Positions 10,089-24,035 of a stretch of DNA of 64,000 bases are shown here, piece after piece. Positions within the stretch are counted from its first letter, which is position 1, and each line of letters opens with the position of its first letter. The translations under genes were made by a program, and so were the position numbers. The DNA is from Protoeuglena noctilucae (Eukaryota > Chlorophyta > Pedinophyceae > Marsupiomonadales > Marsupiomonadaceae), in assembly GCA_958009085.1 (NCBI GenBank), contig OY253675.1:1173398-1237397 (forward strand). The letters are read 5' to 3'. Under the pieces are notes generated by a model, which had not been told where the DNA came from, did no database searches, and saw only the letters and a list, made by a program, of their open reading frames with translations.

Positions 10089-12666
10089 TCATCCCACGGC
10101 CCCCTCCAGCTTGAGCGACATGAGCTGGTTGACCTCGGCCGCAAACTCGAGGGGCAGCTCGTTGAACACCTCCCGGCAGAACCCGGAGATGATCATGCCC
10201 ACGGCCTGCTCGGCGTCGATGCCCCGCTGCATGAAGTAGAAGAGCTGGTCCTCCCCAATCTTGCTCGTGCTGGCCTCGTGCTCCACCCGGGCGGACGGGT
10301 TCTTGACCTGGATGTACGGGTACGTGTTGGCGCCAGCGCTGCGGGGAGGGAGCGCGGGAGACGAGGGATGAGCTGAGAGATGAGGGACACCAAACCGTAC
10401 TAAGAGTGGCGACTACCACTGGGAGCAGCACTGGTAACCGTACTGAGTGGCGCACCGTCACCCACAGCCACCCCTCACCTGTCCCCGATGAGCATGGAGT
10501 CGCACTGGGAGTAGTTCCTGGCCCCCTCGGCCGTGGGCGCGATCTGCACCAGCCCCCGGTAGCAGTTGACGCTGCGCCCGGCCGAGATTCCCTTGGACAC
10601 GATGCGGCTGCGGGTGTTGCGCCCCACGTGCACCATCTTGGTCCCCGTGTCAGCCTGCTGCCGGTTGTTGGTCAGCGCCACGCTGTAGAACTCCCCCTGC
10701 GAGCGGTGCCCCTTCAGCACGCAGCTGGGGTACTTCCAGGTAATCGCTGACCCCGTCTCCACCTGCGTCCAGCTGATCTTGGAGTCGTCGCCCGCGCACA
10801 GGCCCCGCTTGGTCACAAAGTTGTAGATGCCCCCGCGGCCCTCGGCGTCCCCGGCAAACCAATTCTGCACCGTCGAGTACTTGATCTCCGCCTTCTGCGT
10901 GGGGCACGGGCAGGCGAGGGCGGGTGGGTGAGGTGCGGGCAGGTGGCAGTGAGCGCAGCGGTAAGCAATGTGGCTGGTCAAACCGAGCGGCACGGTCGAC
11001 ACAACACACACCCAACGCAACCTCCCCCCCGACTCACCTCCCCCGCCCAGAGCTCCACGACGGCGGCGTGCAGCTGGTTCTTGTCGTAGGCCGGCGCCGT
11101 GCACCCCTCCAGGTACGACACGTACGCATTGTCCTCGCAGACGATCAACGTGCGCTCGAACTGCCCCGTCTCCTGGGCGTTGATGCGGAAGTAGGTGCTG
11201 AGCTCCATGGGGCACCGCACGCCCTTGGGGACGTACACGAAGGAGCCGTCCGTGAAGACCGCCGAGTTGAGGGCGGCGAAGTAGTTGTCGCTCACGGGCA
11301 CCACGGAGCCCATGTACTTGCGCACCAGGTCGGGGTACTCGCGAACCGCCTCCGAGATGGACATGAAGATGACGCCGTGCTGCGCCAGCTCCTCCCGGAA
11401 CGTCGTGGCGATCGACACCGAGTCAAAGACGGCGTCCACTGCCACGTTGGCCAGGCGCTTCTGCTCCGCGAGGGGGATGCCCAGCTTCTCGAACGTCGCC
11501 AGGAGCTCAGGGTCCACCTCGTCCAGGCTCTGTTGGGAGCGAGTGGAGGGTTGCAATGGGTAGGCACACAAGCCAGGAGCGTCGAGGGGTGCTTGCAAAC
11601 GTATATCCACGGCCCGGGTTGTAATCAAAACGCTCCCATTCTCCCGCGTCTCGCCTTCTTCTTCTCCTTGACCTTTGGCTCTGCGTAGTAGGAGATGTCC
11701 TGGTAGTCAATCGGCTCGTACTGGTTGTCCAACCAGGTGGGCTCCTCCATCGTCAGCCACTTGCGGTAGGCCTTGAGGCGGAACTGCGGAGACAAGCGAC
11801 CGCATGGTGAATCCCCGCGCAGGCGAGCGGGGCGCACAAGAGGCTGTCATATCGAGCAGTCCGCCCTGGCCCTGGCTCTCGTGGCTCTCGCGCTCGCCTC
11901 TAACATCCACTCGGGCTCCTCCTTCTTGGCCGAGATGAGCCGGATGACGTCCTCATTCAGGCCCTTTGGGATGATCGTCTGCTCGATGGAGGACTTCCAG
12001 CCGTACTTGTAAGGCCTGGGGGCAACGAGGCGAGCTGCGGGCTCACGAGACGCGTCTCCGAGTGCAGTGCGCTGGTGCATTGGGACACAGAGCTCGAAAA
12101 GAAGCTATGGCGCAGAGGGCCACCGCGCCAGAGCCTCGCGCGCTGCCCCGCGACGGCTGCGTTGGGTGGAACAAGCAGACGAGGCGCCCGCTCGGCGCCG
12201 GGGGGCTGCCGGGGACCCGCAGGAGCAGGACAAGCGCGCGTCGATCACAACAAGCGGGCGCGAGACTCCGAGATGGCAGGGAGGGCGAGGAAGCGGCGCG
12301 GGACCGGGTGGATGGAGACAGCTAGTCGAGCCCCGTCGCTCGACGCGCGGGGTGGCCGGGGGCGAGCGGACGTATGCCCCACGCGCCGATTCTTCATCAA
12401 GACGGCAGACCAAAATGGTGCAAGCCCGCGTCTCGCCCCGACGGCCGCAAGGTCGCTGGGACTTGCAAACCCGTCCCCCCGCACCTGTTCAGCATCTGCG
12501 AGAGCTCCTGCTTCTGCTCCTCGACCGCATCGACCTCTGCCGCGCGTGCAACGACGCGCCTGCGGGCCATCGCCGGCCTGGGCGGGGCCGGCGAGCAGGC
12601 CGACCCTTCCCGGGCCTGGCCGAGGCCCGCGGCCGACACGGCTGGCCGAGCAGCCGCAGCGACCAT
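10089..12666 (-). CDS. SUFB: Plastid Fe-S cluster scaffold subunit SufB
   Basis: Six exons (12485-12666, 11898-12015, 11655-11783, 11038-11529, 10479-10894, 10089-10338) give 528 residues. The mature part starts near [20 protein letters not shown] and includes [49 protein letters not shown] and [20 protein letters not shown]. These are diagnostic SufB blocks. SufB forms the SufBC2D complex that builds Fe-S clusters in plastids. The first exon ([17 protein letters not shown], then [11 protein letters not shown]) is a chloroplast transit peptide without an ER signal. In most red-lineage plastids sufB is plastid-encoded, so a nuclear copy with a simple transit peptide favours a green-lineage host. 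Two introns have GC donors: after EWMLE (GAG|GCGAGC) and after KVKEKKK (AAG|GCGAGA). Confidence 0.95.
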
Positions 12667-13110
12667 GGCCACTGTCGCTCTCGGAAGAGGAAGGAACGAT
12701 TGCGCGCGCGCGCAGGGACCTCGCAGAGGACTTCGAGGCCTGGCCGCTTGCGCAAGGTGGAGAGGAGAATCTACGTCAGCTGGGCTCTCCTAGACGCAGT
12801 AAAGAGGCAAGGACTGGCGGCAGGTGGGCGGGGAGGGCTCCCTTCAGGCGTGGGGATTCGCGCCAGAGGGCGCGCCAGTGGAAGGGGGCCAGGAAGCCAA
12901 TGGGGCTCTCATCGGTGGCCAATTCCTGCTCGCGTTCCTCTTAGCATCGCTCCGGTGTCCACCACCACGCCCCAACGTCCCTAAATTGGATTGGCAGAGA
13001 CGAAACGTGTACTTTGCCAAGCTCTTCATCTGCAGACATCTCCAGCATCGAGCCCACGTCGCGATTGCTTCCATAGCTGCCGAAGACTCGCTTTGGGGGA
13101 TCCGCGGGCC
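12667..13110. other. Intergenic; no gene recognised
   Basis: Divergent promoter region between SUFB and the twin-CX9C gene. Open frames here do not resemble known proteins. Confidence 0.4.
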
Positions 13111-13524
13111 ATGCAGCCACCAGAGAAGGTGTGTGCGCTCCACGCCAGCGCCTCCCGATCATTTCCGAGCCGGCAGCGAGTCCTCAGGATCGCGCGTCCG
13201 CGCAGGAATCTTTGAAAGCCGCGACGTCCCCCGAAACGAGCGACGAGAGGGCGAACAAGCACTTTGAGTGAGCGAGCCACGAGGCATGAGCGACTCAGGT
13301 GCCACTGCAGAGCTCTGGTGTGACACCCGGGCCGCCCTCTTCTGTCCCCCTGCAGTGGCGGGCAGGTGTGCTCGGAGCAGCGCACCCGCGCCATGCAGTG
13401 CCTCATGGCTGGGTACGAGGGCGACAAGAGGCGCGAGGCTGCCCGGGACAAGTGCCAGGCGCTGATGCAAGAGTACAAGGACTGCAAGAAACAGCACCGC
13501 TTCGACAAGTGCTCCGTCATGTGA
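13111..13524 (+). CDS. COX23: Twin CX9C (CHCH) mitochondrial protein, COX23/CHCHD7-like
   Basis: Exons 13111-13128, 13206-13267 and 13356-13524 join in phase to an 82-residue protein starting MQPPEK and ending CSVM before TGA. The last exon holds two CX9C pairs, CSEQRTRAMQC and CQALMQEYKDC, in a predicted helix-turn-helix, the hallmark of small intermembrane-space proteins oxidised by MIA40. Size and the spacing between pairs match COX23/CHCHD7, which assists cytochrome c oxidase assembly. Other CX9C families (COX19, CMC) are possible. The six-residue first exon depends only on splice phase and is less sure. Confidence 0.75.
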
Positions 13525-13597
13525 CGCACCTTCCCAGGCGCTCGCCCGGGGCAGGGCAGGGCAGGGTGGGCCGTTAAATCGCACCGCTAGTTCCCTC

Positions 13598-17218
<3,621 letters not shown>

Positions 17219-18639
17219 GGTAAGCACGCTTTGTCGATCAAAAGCCGCTGCGGGCCGACTCCGAGGACCGATGCGGCCGGAGACGACGCGAGGGACACCG
17301 CAGTCTTGAATGTATGGCGGCTGACGATGCGGATGGTGGAACAACAAAAGGGAGGGGCAACTTTGCCCGCCAGTGTCAGTTGTTTCGCTCGTGGCGCTTT
17401 CATCTCATCCCGCTCTCGGGGGCTCGGGCACTCCTGAGTGTCGGCCCGGCGTGCCACTGGCTGGACCGGGTTCCTGGTGCGGCAGCTGGCTCGCCGGGGA
17501 CTCCAGGTTGCCTCTCTCCGCAGTTGCTGCCACAGGACCCCCTGGCTGCCTTTACCTTCAAGCCCTCCTTCTTGGGTCGCTTTTGGGGGCCCTCGCTGTG
17601 CTCGGCACCCTCGTGGCGCTCGCCCCGGCACGCTCTGAGGCCCCCGTGCACTCTAGGACTTGGAACGGGTTCCGCCGGACCCGCCGGCCTGGAACCGCTT
17701 GAAAGGGGATCCTAACTGGGGAGCGTGTTCATGGTAACCCCTTCTGGGGACCTGGCGGAACCCGCGTAGAGCACGGGGTTCCCCTGGGGAACTGCAGCGG
17801 TGACGCCCGCTTGGAGCCCGCCTGGGAGCCGAATTCCGATCTAGCTCCTTCCATTGCAGCCCTTGCTGCAGCCCCAGCCAGCCCCATGTCGTCCGGGAGT
17901 GGGTCCCTGGGGTGCGTACTTGATGGGCGCACTCGATGGGTGCACTCAATGATTGCTGTCAGGCCGGCCTGGCGATCTTCCGCGCCGCTCACTGCGCGTA
18001 CTCCGTGATCGCCACTCCCTTCTGTCACTGGGTGTACCCGGCCCTCCATGGTTCCCGCGCCCCGTGGGCGCTAACGATCCAATCGTGTCGAGGAAGAGCC
18101 AATCCCTGCCGGGCATCTCCGTCGGGGATCGACTGTTCCTCGTGAAGATCGGGGTATCGGCGCCCCCGGGCAAGGGAGTGACGGTGCAGGGGTGCACAGG
18201 GACGAGGCCTTGCGGGCCTGAGCTCCGGAGGGGGCGGGTGCCCTTGCGCAGCGCAGCAACGCCCCAAGTGAGTAGTGTGGCACGTGCAGCTACGAGCCAC
18301 TGGCCGAGCTCGACGTGTTTGGCGGGAAGGGCGTCACCATCCGCGACCTCCTGGTGAGCCAGCGCGTGCTTGGATAGGTGGTCGGCCCGCCGGCCACGGA
18401 CGCACAGCGACGCCCCGGCATGCCCCTGCGTGCAGGACACTGTGAAGGGCCGGGAGCTGCTGGTGGCCATGGTTGGGACATGGATGAGCAAGGAGGGCTT
18501 CATCGGCTCTGGGCGTTCCCGCTCTCGGTCGGTTTCGGATGGATGGAGCTAGGTCATGGAGGGCGAGGGGGTGGCCATCGATGTTGGGGTGGCTGCGATC
18601 GAGGGTACGGCACATTTGCCGTCGTGCTCGAGGCGGAGG
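17219..18639 (+). other. ADCS upstream region with unrecognised, possibly coding fragments
   Basis: About 1.2 kb of this is shared with the right arm. On the plus strand three short open segments flanked by splice-like signals look coding: one containing GISVGDRLFLVKIGVSAPPG (about 18110-18175), one reading YEPLAELDVFGGKGVTIRDL (about 18289-18350, followed by a GTGAGC donor), and one reading DTVKGRELLVAM (from about 18435). They may be exons of one gene pointing into the assembly gap. I do not recognise the protein and could not join the exons with certainty. Positions 18455-18639 have no counterpart outside the gap. Confidence 0.35.
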
Positions 18640-18839
18640 NNNNNNNNNNNNNNNNNNNNNNNNNNNNNNNNNNNNNNNNNNNNNNNNNNNNNNNNNNNNN
18701 NNNNNNNNNNNNNNNNNNNNNNNNNNNNNNNNNNNNNNNNNNNNNNNNNNNNNNNNNNNNNNNNNNNNNNNNNNNNNNNNNNNNNNNNNNNNNNNNNNNN
18801 NNNNNNNNNNNNNNNNNNNNNNNNNNNNNNNNNNNNNNN
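18640..18839. other. Assembly gap of exactly 200 N
   Basis: All 200 bases are N, a round scaffold-gap size rather than a measured length. The symmetry axis of the inverted repeat (18647) falls inside it, so the missing sequence is the hairpin centre or spacer. Confidence 0.95.
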
Positions 18840-21800
18840 CCCGGCCCTTCACAGTGTCCTGCACGCAGGGGCATGCCGGGGCGTCGCTGTGCGTCCGTGG
18901 CCGGCGGGCCGACCACCTATCCAAGCACGCGCTGGCTCACCAGGAGGTCGCGGATGGTGACGCCCTTCCCGCCAAACACGTCGAGCTCGGCCAGTGGCTC
19001 GTAGCTGCACGTGCCACACTACTCACTTGGGGCGTTGCTGCGCTGCGCAAGGGCACCCGCCCCCTCCGGAGCTCAGGCCCGCAAGGCCTCGTCCCTGTGC
19101 ACCCCTGCACCGTCACTCCCTTGCCCGGGGGCGCCGATACCCCGATCTTCACGAGGAACAGTCGATCCCCGACGGAGATGCCCGGCAGGGATTGGCTCTT
19201 CCTCGACACGATTGGATCGTTAGCGCCCACGGGGCGCGGGAACCATGGAGGGCCGGGTACACCCAGTGACAGAAGGGAGTGGCGATCACGGAGTACGCGC
19301 AGTGAGCGGCGCGGAAGATCGCCAGGCCGGCCTGACAGCAATCATTGAGTGCACCCATCGAGTGCGCCCATCAAGTACGCACCCCAGGGACCCACTCCCG
19401 GACGACATGGGGCTGGCTGGGGCTGCAGCAAGGGCTGCAATGGAAGGAGCTAGATCGGAATTCGGCTCCCAGGCGGGCTCCAAGCGGGCGTCACCGCTGC
19501 AGTTCCCCAGGGGAACCCCGTGCTCTACGCGGGTTCCGCCAGGTCCCCAGAAGGGGTTACCATGAACACGCTCCCCAGTTAGGATCCCCTTTCAAGCGGT
19601 TCCAGGCCGGCGGGTCCGGCGGAACCCGTTCCAAGTCCTAGAGTGCACGGGGGCCTCAGAGCGTGCCGGGGCGAGCGCCACGAGGGTGCCGAGCACAGCG
19701 AGGGCCCCCAAAAGCGACCCAAGAAGGAGGGCTTGAAGGTAAAGGCAGCCAGGGGGTCCTGTGGCAGCAACTGCGGAGAGAGGCAACCTGGAGTCCCCGG
19801 CGAGCCAGCTGCCGCACCAGGAACCCGGTCCAGCCAGTGGCACGCCGGGCCGACACTCAGGAGTGCCCGAGCCCCCGAGAGCGGGATGAGATGAAAGCGC
19901 CACGAGCGAAACAACTGACACTGGCGGGCAAAGTTGCCCCTCCCTTTTGTTGTTCCACCATCCGCATCGTCAGCCGCCATACATTCAAGACTGCGGTGTC
20001 CCTCGCGTCGTCTCCGGCCGCATCGGTCCTCGGAGTCGGCCCGCAGCGGCTTTTGATCGACAAAGCGTGCTTACCATGTCCATCCGGTGCCTGTTGGTGG
20101 ACAACTACGACAGCTACACGTACAATCTGTTCCAGGCGAGACGCAGGCGCGGCGACATCCCCGGCAGCCGGCGCACGCCAGCCACTTGCGCTGCCAGACG
20201 TGCCGTCGTCGCCCCTGCAGCTCCTGTCCGTCGTTGGCGGGGGCCGCGTCGATGTCGTGCGCAACGACGCCGTCTCGTGGGAGGACCTGAGGCCCCGCAT
20301 CGAGGCCGGCGACTGGCACTGCGTCGTCCTCTCGCCGGGGCCCGGCACGCCCGACCGGTGCGTGCAGCCGCTCCCCGCGCCCGCCGCAGCGTGGTCCGCC
20401 CCCGCGTGGCCCGCATCCCCGCCCTCCCGGTCTCCCTCCCGCAGCGCGTCGGACGTGGGCGTGTGCGTGGACGTGCTGCGCCACGTGGCGAGCGTGCCCG
20501 TCCTGGGCGTGTGCCTGGGCCACCAGGCTTTGGCCGCGGCGCACGGGGCGCGCGTCGTGCGGGCGCCGGAGCCCGTCCACGGCCGCCTGTCCCTCCTGGA
20601 GCACGCCGGGCACCCGCTGTTCGCAGGCGTGCCCCCGTCCTCCCCCGTGGTCCGCTACCACTCGCTGGTGGTGGACGCGGCCACGCTGCCGGCGGAGCTC
20701 ACGGCCATCGCGCACTGCACCCGCGAGACCTACGCGCCGCGGGCGGACCCCGCCGGTCGCGCGGGGGCGGACCCGGGGGAGCGGCTGGTGATGGCGCTGG
20801 CCCACCGCACACGGCCGCATGTGGGGGTGCAGTTCCACCCAGAGAGCGTCCTCACGTCGCACGGGTGCGCGGCGCATGCGAACAGCGGCCGGCGCGACTG
20901 GGTCACTGCCTGGCACATGACGGGCGCTCCTCGCATGCTCCCTCGCAGGCCGCGCATGGTGGAGAACTTCCTGCGCATGGCCGCGGCCTTCTGGGGAGGG
21001 GCTACGGTACCTGCATTGCTGGGCGTCCCCGCTGCTGCTGGGGCGATGGTGCACCGGAGTGCACTGGAGGAGGAGTGGGCACAGGCCGGGTGCAGAGGTG
21101 CGTTCGGTGGTGGGGGAGACCATGCGAGGGCAGTGGCGTGTGCGCGTATGCTCTGTTGATCTCATCTGCAGAATAGGGGCGCTGCGTGCAGATGGCTCTC
21201 TGGGGCTGTGCTACCGCAAGGTGGCGGGCGTGCTGGGCGCGGTGGGTGGCTCCGGCAACCTCTTCTGGAGACTGTTTGGGGGGGAAGAGCCCCGGATGCC
21301 GGGCACCGGGTGCTTCTGGCTCGACAGCGCAGCCGCGGACCGGTGAGGGCGGGGCGGTGGGGGACAGTTAGGCGACGCATGGGATGGGATGGCCTGGCAG
21401 CGACGCTGCTGAGCGTGCGTTCGCAGGGGTCGGTTCTCTTTCATGGGGGCGCGGGGAGGGCCCCTGTGGCGGCGGTGGGTGTACTGGGTGCCGCGGGGAG
21501 AGGAGCGGGAGGGGCGGCTCGAGGTCACGGACGGGCCAGGGGCGGGTGAGCTGGCTGCTGGGGGCATTGTCAGCTGCCTGGTTGCAACGCGTGCGCGGAC
21601 ACGTGATGGCATCACCTTCATCGCCCCTCCAGGTGTCAGTGTCGCGGGGGTCCGCTGCTGGGGTCGCTGAAGGCGGCGCTGGGGGAGGCGCGGGTGCGGT
21701 GGGGGCCAGGAGACGCGGCGGCCCTGCCGTTCGACTTCTGGGGGGGCTTCGTGGGGGTACCTGGGGTACGAGATGCACGCCGAGTGCATGGAGGGGGGCG

Positions 21801-21862
21801 GGCCGCAGCCGCGGGACAGGTGAGAGGGTGGGCGGGTGCGCAAGGGGCGGGGGAGGTGTTGT
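18840..21862 (-). repeat. Right arm of ~3-kb inverted repeat
   Basis: Reverse-complement partner of 15436-18454. It is four bases longer, and all four extra bases are single G insertions in G runs near 21535, 21563, 21649 and 21753. It then diverges at 21863, where a weaker match to the sequence outside the left arm continues for some tens of bases. Confidence 0.9.
20076..21825 (+). pseudogene. Inverted partial copy of ADCS, 3' truncated and frameshifted
   Basis: The plus strand repeats ADCS exons 1-7 in order, starting with the same ATG at 20076 and the same GC donor after exon 1. The amidotransferase domain (exons 1-4) is intact in sequence. Exon 6 carries one extra G and exon 7 two extra Gs relative to the left copy, and the PabB exons 8-13, with the chorismate-binding site, are absent. 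At best it could encode a PabA-like amidotransferase fused to a truncated tail. The identity to the working copy is so high that the duplication is either very recent, maintained by gene conversion between the arms, or an assembly artefact. Confidence 0.8.
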
Positions 21863-22414
21863 AATGGGGCGTGTGAGGGACAGTCATGGCGAGGACGCGC
21901 GCGCATCGCGGATTGGCAGCCACCGCTGCGGTGGCACCCCAAGAGCTCAGGAATGATGCGGTTCACGGGCGCACACATCGACGCAGTGGCCGAGGGGATG
22001 ATTGAGAAACCGGGGATTCAAGGTTATCCAACAGGACCCCGCAGCCTTGAAGGACAGTAACCGCGCGCTTTCCAGCTAGCGCGTAGTGCTTGCCAAGGCC
22101 TGCGCCACGCAGCATCGCACGCCCGACCGTCATGCGGGAGACTGCGCTTAGGAAGGTGAGAGATGATGGGCTGCTTAGTGCGAGGCACCCCAATGTCGAT
22201 GTGGGGCCTGGGAGTGGCCATCGGATGTCGCCACTCCTCAGCGCCCACATCACCACGGGGGCCTTGGCCAGGGCACCTGCCTTATCTAATTTTGCTATGC
22301 GGAGGGTTGGCAGTACCAGACGGCGGGGGCGCCGTGCCGCACACCCTTGTGTGGGGCCTGAGTGCCCTTGTCATTGGCGCACGAGTGCAGCCCCCGCGCG
22401 GCGGTCTTGTTGCA
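21863..22414. other. Between palindrome and third ADCS fragment; nothing recognised
   Basis: The first ~90 bases resemble, at lower identity, the sequence just outside the left arm (around 15350-15430). The remainder has no clear gene. Confidence 0.35.
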
Positions 22415-22725
22415 GCGGGCTGGCTGGCGTGCGCCGGCTGCCGGGGATGTCGCCGCGCCTGCGTCTCGCCTGGAACAGATTGTACGTGTAGCTGTCGTAG
22501 TTGTCCACCAACAGGCACCGGAGGGACATGGTTGTGCACGCCATGCTGGTTGAAGGTGCTGCTGCAGGCCGGCTCTGAGGGCGATGGGCGCGGAGGTTAC
22601 GCGTGGGACACCGCGTATCTTTATCTGGATGGCTGGCGAGACAGGAGGCGGAAAATTTAGAGGAGGGAGCCCAGTTGGCCCGCCCCAGTCAGCTGTTTCA
22701 TTCGCGGGGAGGGCTCTGGTTCATA
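22415..22725 (-). pseudogene. Third, decayed copy of ADCS exon 1 and its flanks
   Basis: Positions about 22420-22530 match ADCS 17111-17218 almost base for base, including the 20-codon first exon (with codon 3 changed from ATC to CTC) and its GCGAGA donor. Upstream of the ATG, to about 22725, the match to the ADCS promoter side continues in a diverged form (for example the ctgtttcattcgcgg block against tgtttcgctcgtggc). No other exon is present. Confidence 0.75.
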
Positions 22726-22754
22726 GTTCTTGAACTCCACTTCCTATACTTTGG

Positions 22755-22826
22755 GATGCCGTGGCGCAGTGGAAGCGCAGTTGCTTTACACGCAAAAGGT
22801 CGTCGGTTCGAACCCGACCGGCGTCA
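22755..22826 (+). tRNA. tRNA-Val (UAC)
   Basis: A complete 72-base cloverleaf. The acceptor stem is GATGCCG/CGGCGTC with one G-T pair and discriminator A at 22826. The D arm is GCGC/GCGC, and the anticodon loop TTTACAC gives anticodon TAC. The T arm is GTCGG-TTCGAAC-CCGAC. The first pair of the anticodon stem is a G-A mismatch. No intron and no encoded CCA. It lies 25 bases upstream of the permuted tRNA-Ser, so one Pol III transcript might cover both. Confidence 0.85.
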
Positions 22827-22851
22827 CACGGCCTGTGGAACATACAAGCGA

Positions 22852-22960
22852 ACCCTTGGCGGAAGCCGCGCAGGTTCGAATCCTGCCGAACACGGTCTCT
22901 CCCGGATGGATTCTGGGACGACGTGTTCGTCGCCTAGTGGCTATGGCGAGGGTCTTGAAT
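22852..22960 (+). tRNA. Circularly permuted tRNA-Ser (UGA)
   Basis: The 3' half comes first: anticodon-stem strand ACCCT (22852-22856), a long variable arm (GCGG/CCGC), T arm GCAGG-TTCGAAT-CCTGC (22870-22886), acceptor strand CGAACAC (22887-22893) and discriminator G. After 28 intervening bases comes the 5' half: acceptor strand GTGTTCG (22923-22929), D arm GCC...GGC with an AGTGG loop (A box), anticodon-stem strand AGGGT (22949-22953) and loop CTTGAAT with anticodon TGA. The acceptor halves pair 7/7 and the anticodon halves 5/5 only if the order is reversed. Flanking sequences can pair (GGGCC after the 5' half with GGCCT before the 3' half; ATGT with ACAT), as needed for splicing-endonuclease cleavage. 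The long variable arm and anticodon agree on Ser. Confidence 0.85.
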
Positions 22961-22968
22961 GTCGGGCC

Positions 22969-22985
22969 TTTTTGCTTTTTTTGTT
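22969..22985 (+). terminator. RNA polymerase III T-run terminator
   Basis: Runs of five and seven T separated by GC, followed by a further T run, lie 8 bases after the 5' half of the permuted tRNA. This is where Pol III would stop if the two halves are transcribed as one precursor. Confidence 0.75.
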
Positions 22986-22995
22986 TTTCCCGCGC

Positions 22996-23090
22996 CCCGG
23001 GGTGTCAGCTGCCCCGGGGGACGGCACTTCTGCCGCAAGGCGTGGCTCTGAGAGTCATAGCACCCCTCGACTGTTGAATCGCTCATCATC
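22996..23090 (-). repeat. Dispersed repeat, copy 1 (box C/D-like)
   Basis: About 95 bases shared with two other copies (about 23214-23324 and 24036-24146). Read on the minus strand it begins ATGATGA (box C-like) and ends CTGA (box D-like), flanked by short C/G-rich stretches that can pair. Copy 1 lies directly after the Pol III terminator of the permuted tRNA. Confidence 0.6.
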
Positions 23091-23213
23091 TCCGGGGGAC
23101 GGCGCCCCTGTCGCGACCACGCCATGGACCCGCTCGGTGCTGCGGCACCCGGCGCTGGTGCCGCTGTGGACCGAGGCGCAGAGGCTCGCGGCGGGCCTCG
23201 ACATCACTTGGGA

Positions 23214-23324
23214 CTGCAACGATGGAAACCCCGGGGTGTCAGCTGCCCCGGGGGACGGCACTTCTGCCGCAAGGCGTGGCTCTGAGAGTCATAGCACCCC
23301 TCGACTGTTGAATCGCTCATCATC
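23214..23324 (-). repeat. Dispersed repeat, copy 2 (box C/D-like)
   Basis: The same ~95-base core as copy 1, plus ~16 bases (ctgcaacgatggaaac) shared only with copy 3 on the plus-strand left side. The stretch around the box C-like end reads catcatcatc, one triplet longer than in copy 1. Confidence 0.6.
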
Positions 23325-24035
23325 ATCGACATCACTTGGGAGCACGTGCCACGGGAGCAGAACGATACTCCAAGGTCGTCAGCGTGATGGGCCAAGGTCG
23401 TCAGCGTGACAGGCCAAGGTCATCTGGGCGTGTGGGGGCGAGGAGATGAGGGACGGGCCAAGGCCGACGGACGCGGGAGAGGACGGGCCAAGGGCCAAGG
23501 TTGACGTGCGGGAGCGAGGAGCGGGGTCGCGTCGTGGGTCTCTGGGCACACGGCCGAGTGGGTCGTGCCGGCGCACGCACCCGGAGCGGGGCGGTCTGGG
23601 GCGGTCCATATGAGAGGCAGCCGGCCCTCAGGGGCGCCGCGTGGGCGAGCGGGGCGCCCAGGGGCAACGCTGCGCCCCCCAAGGAACGCCGTCTGCGTTC
23701 GGACCGTCCCCACCGCCCTCGCGTCCGGGCCAGCGTCGCCGGGTGGGCGAGCCAGCCGGGCCGCCTGAGGAGGATGGGAGGAGGGTAGGGAGCGGGGGAT
23801 GTCATGATTGGCCGCACATAAGCTACACAGATCGTCATTAGCCTCGGCCTCACCTTTTGTAATAGACGCCCGGGGGTCTCCACGGAGGGCCCCCGCGGCT
23901 GCATCGTCCCACTCTGGGACGGCGATTCTGCCTTCGGGCGCAGCGAGGGGGCTAGGGGTGCAAGAATCCGGGGTGGGCGACCCCTTTGCCTTCGGGTGGG
24001 GCAACCTAGCGGGGGCGGGTCTTAGTGCCGATGCA
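23325..24035. other. No gene recognised; short GGCCAAGG repeats at the left
   Basis: Positions about 23370-23505 contain several spaced copies of ggccaaggtcgtcagcgtga and shorter variants. The rest, up to the third dispersed repeat, has open frames on both strands that look like background. Confidence 0.4.

Noticed and set aside
18640-18839. Protein frames that run across the N gap
   Set aside because: They contain runs of unknown residues and have no evidential value.
22840-22900. T-arm fragment read as a simple tRNA pseudogene
   Set aside because: The matching 5' half lies 28 bases downstream with perfect acceptor and anticodon stems and a Pol III terminator, so a permuted gene explains it better.
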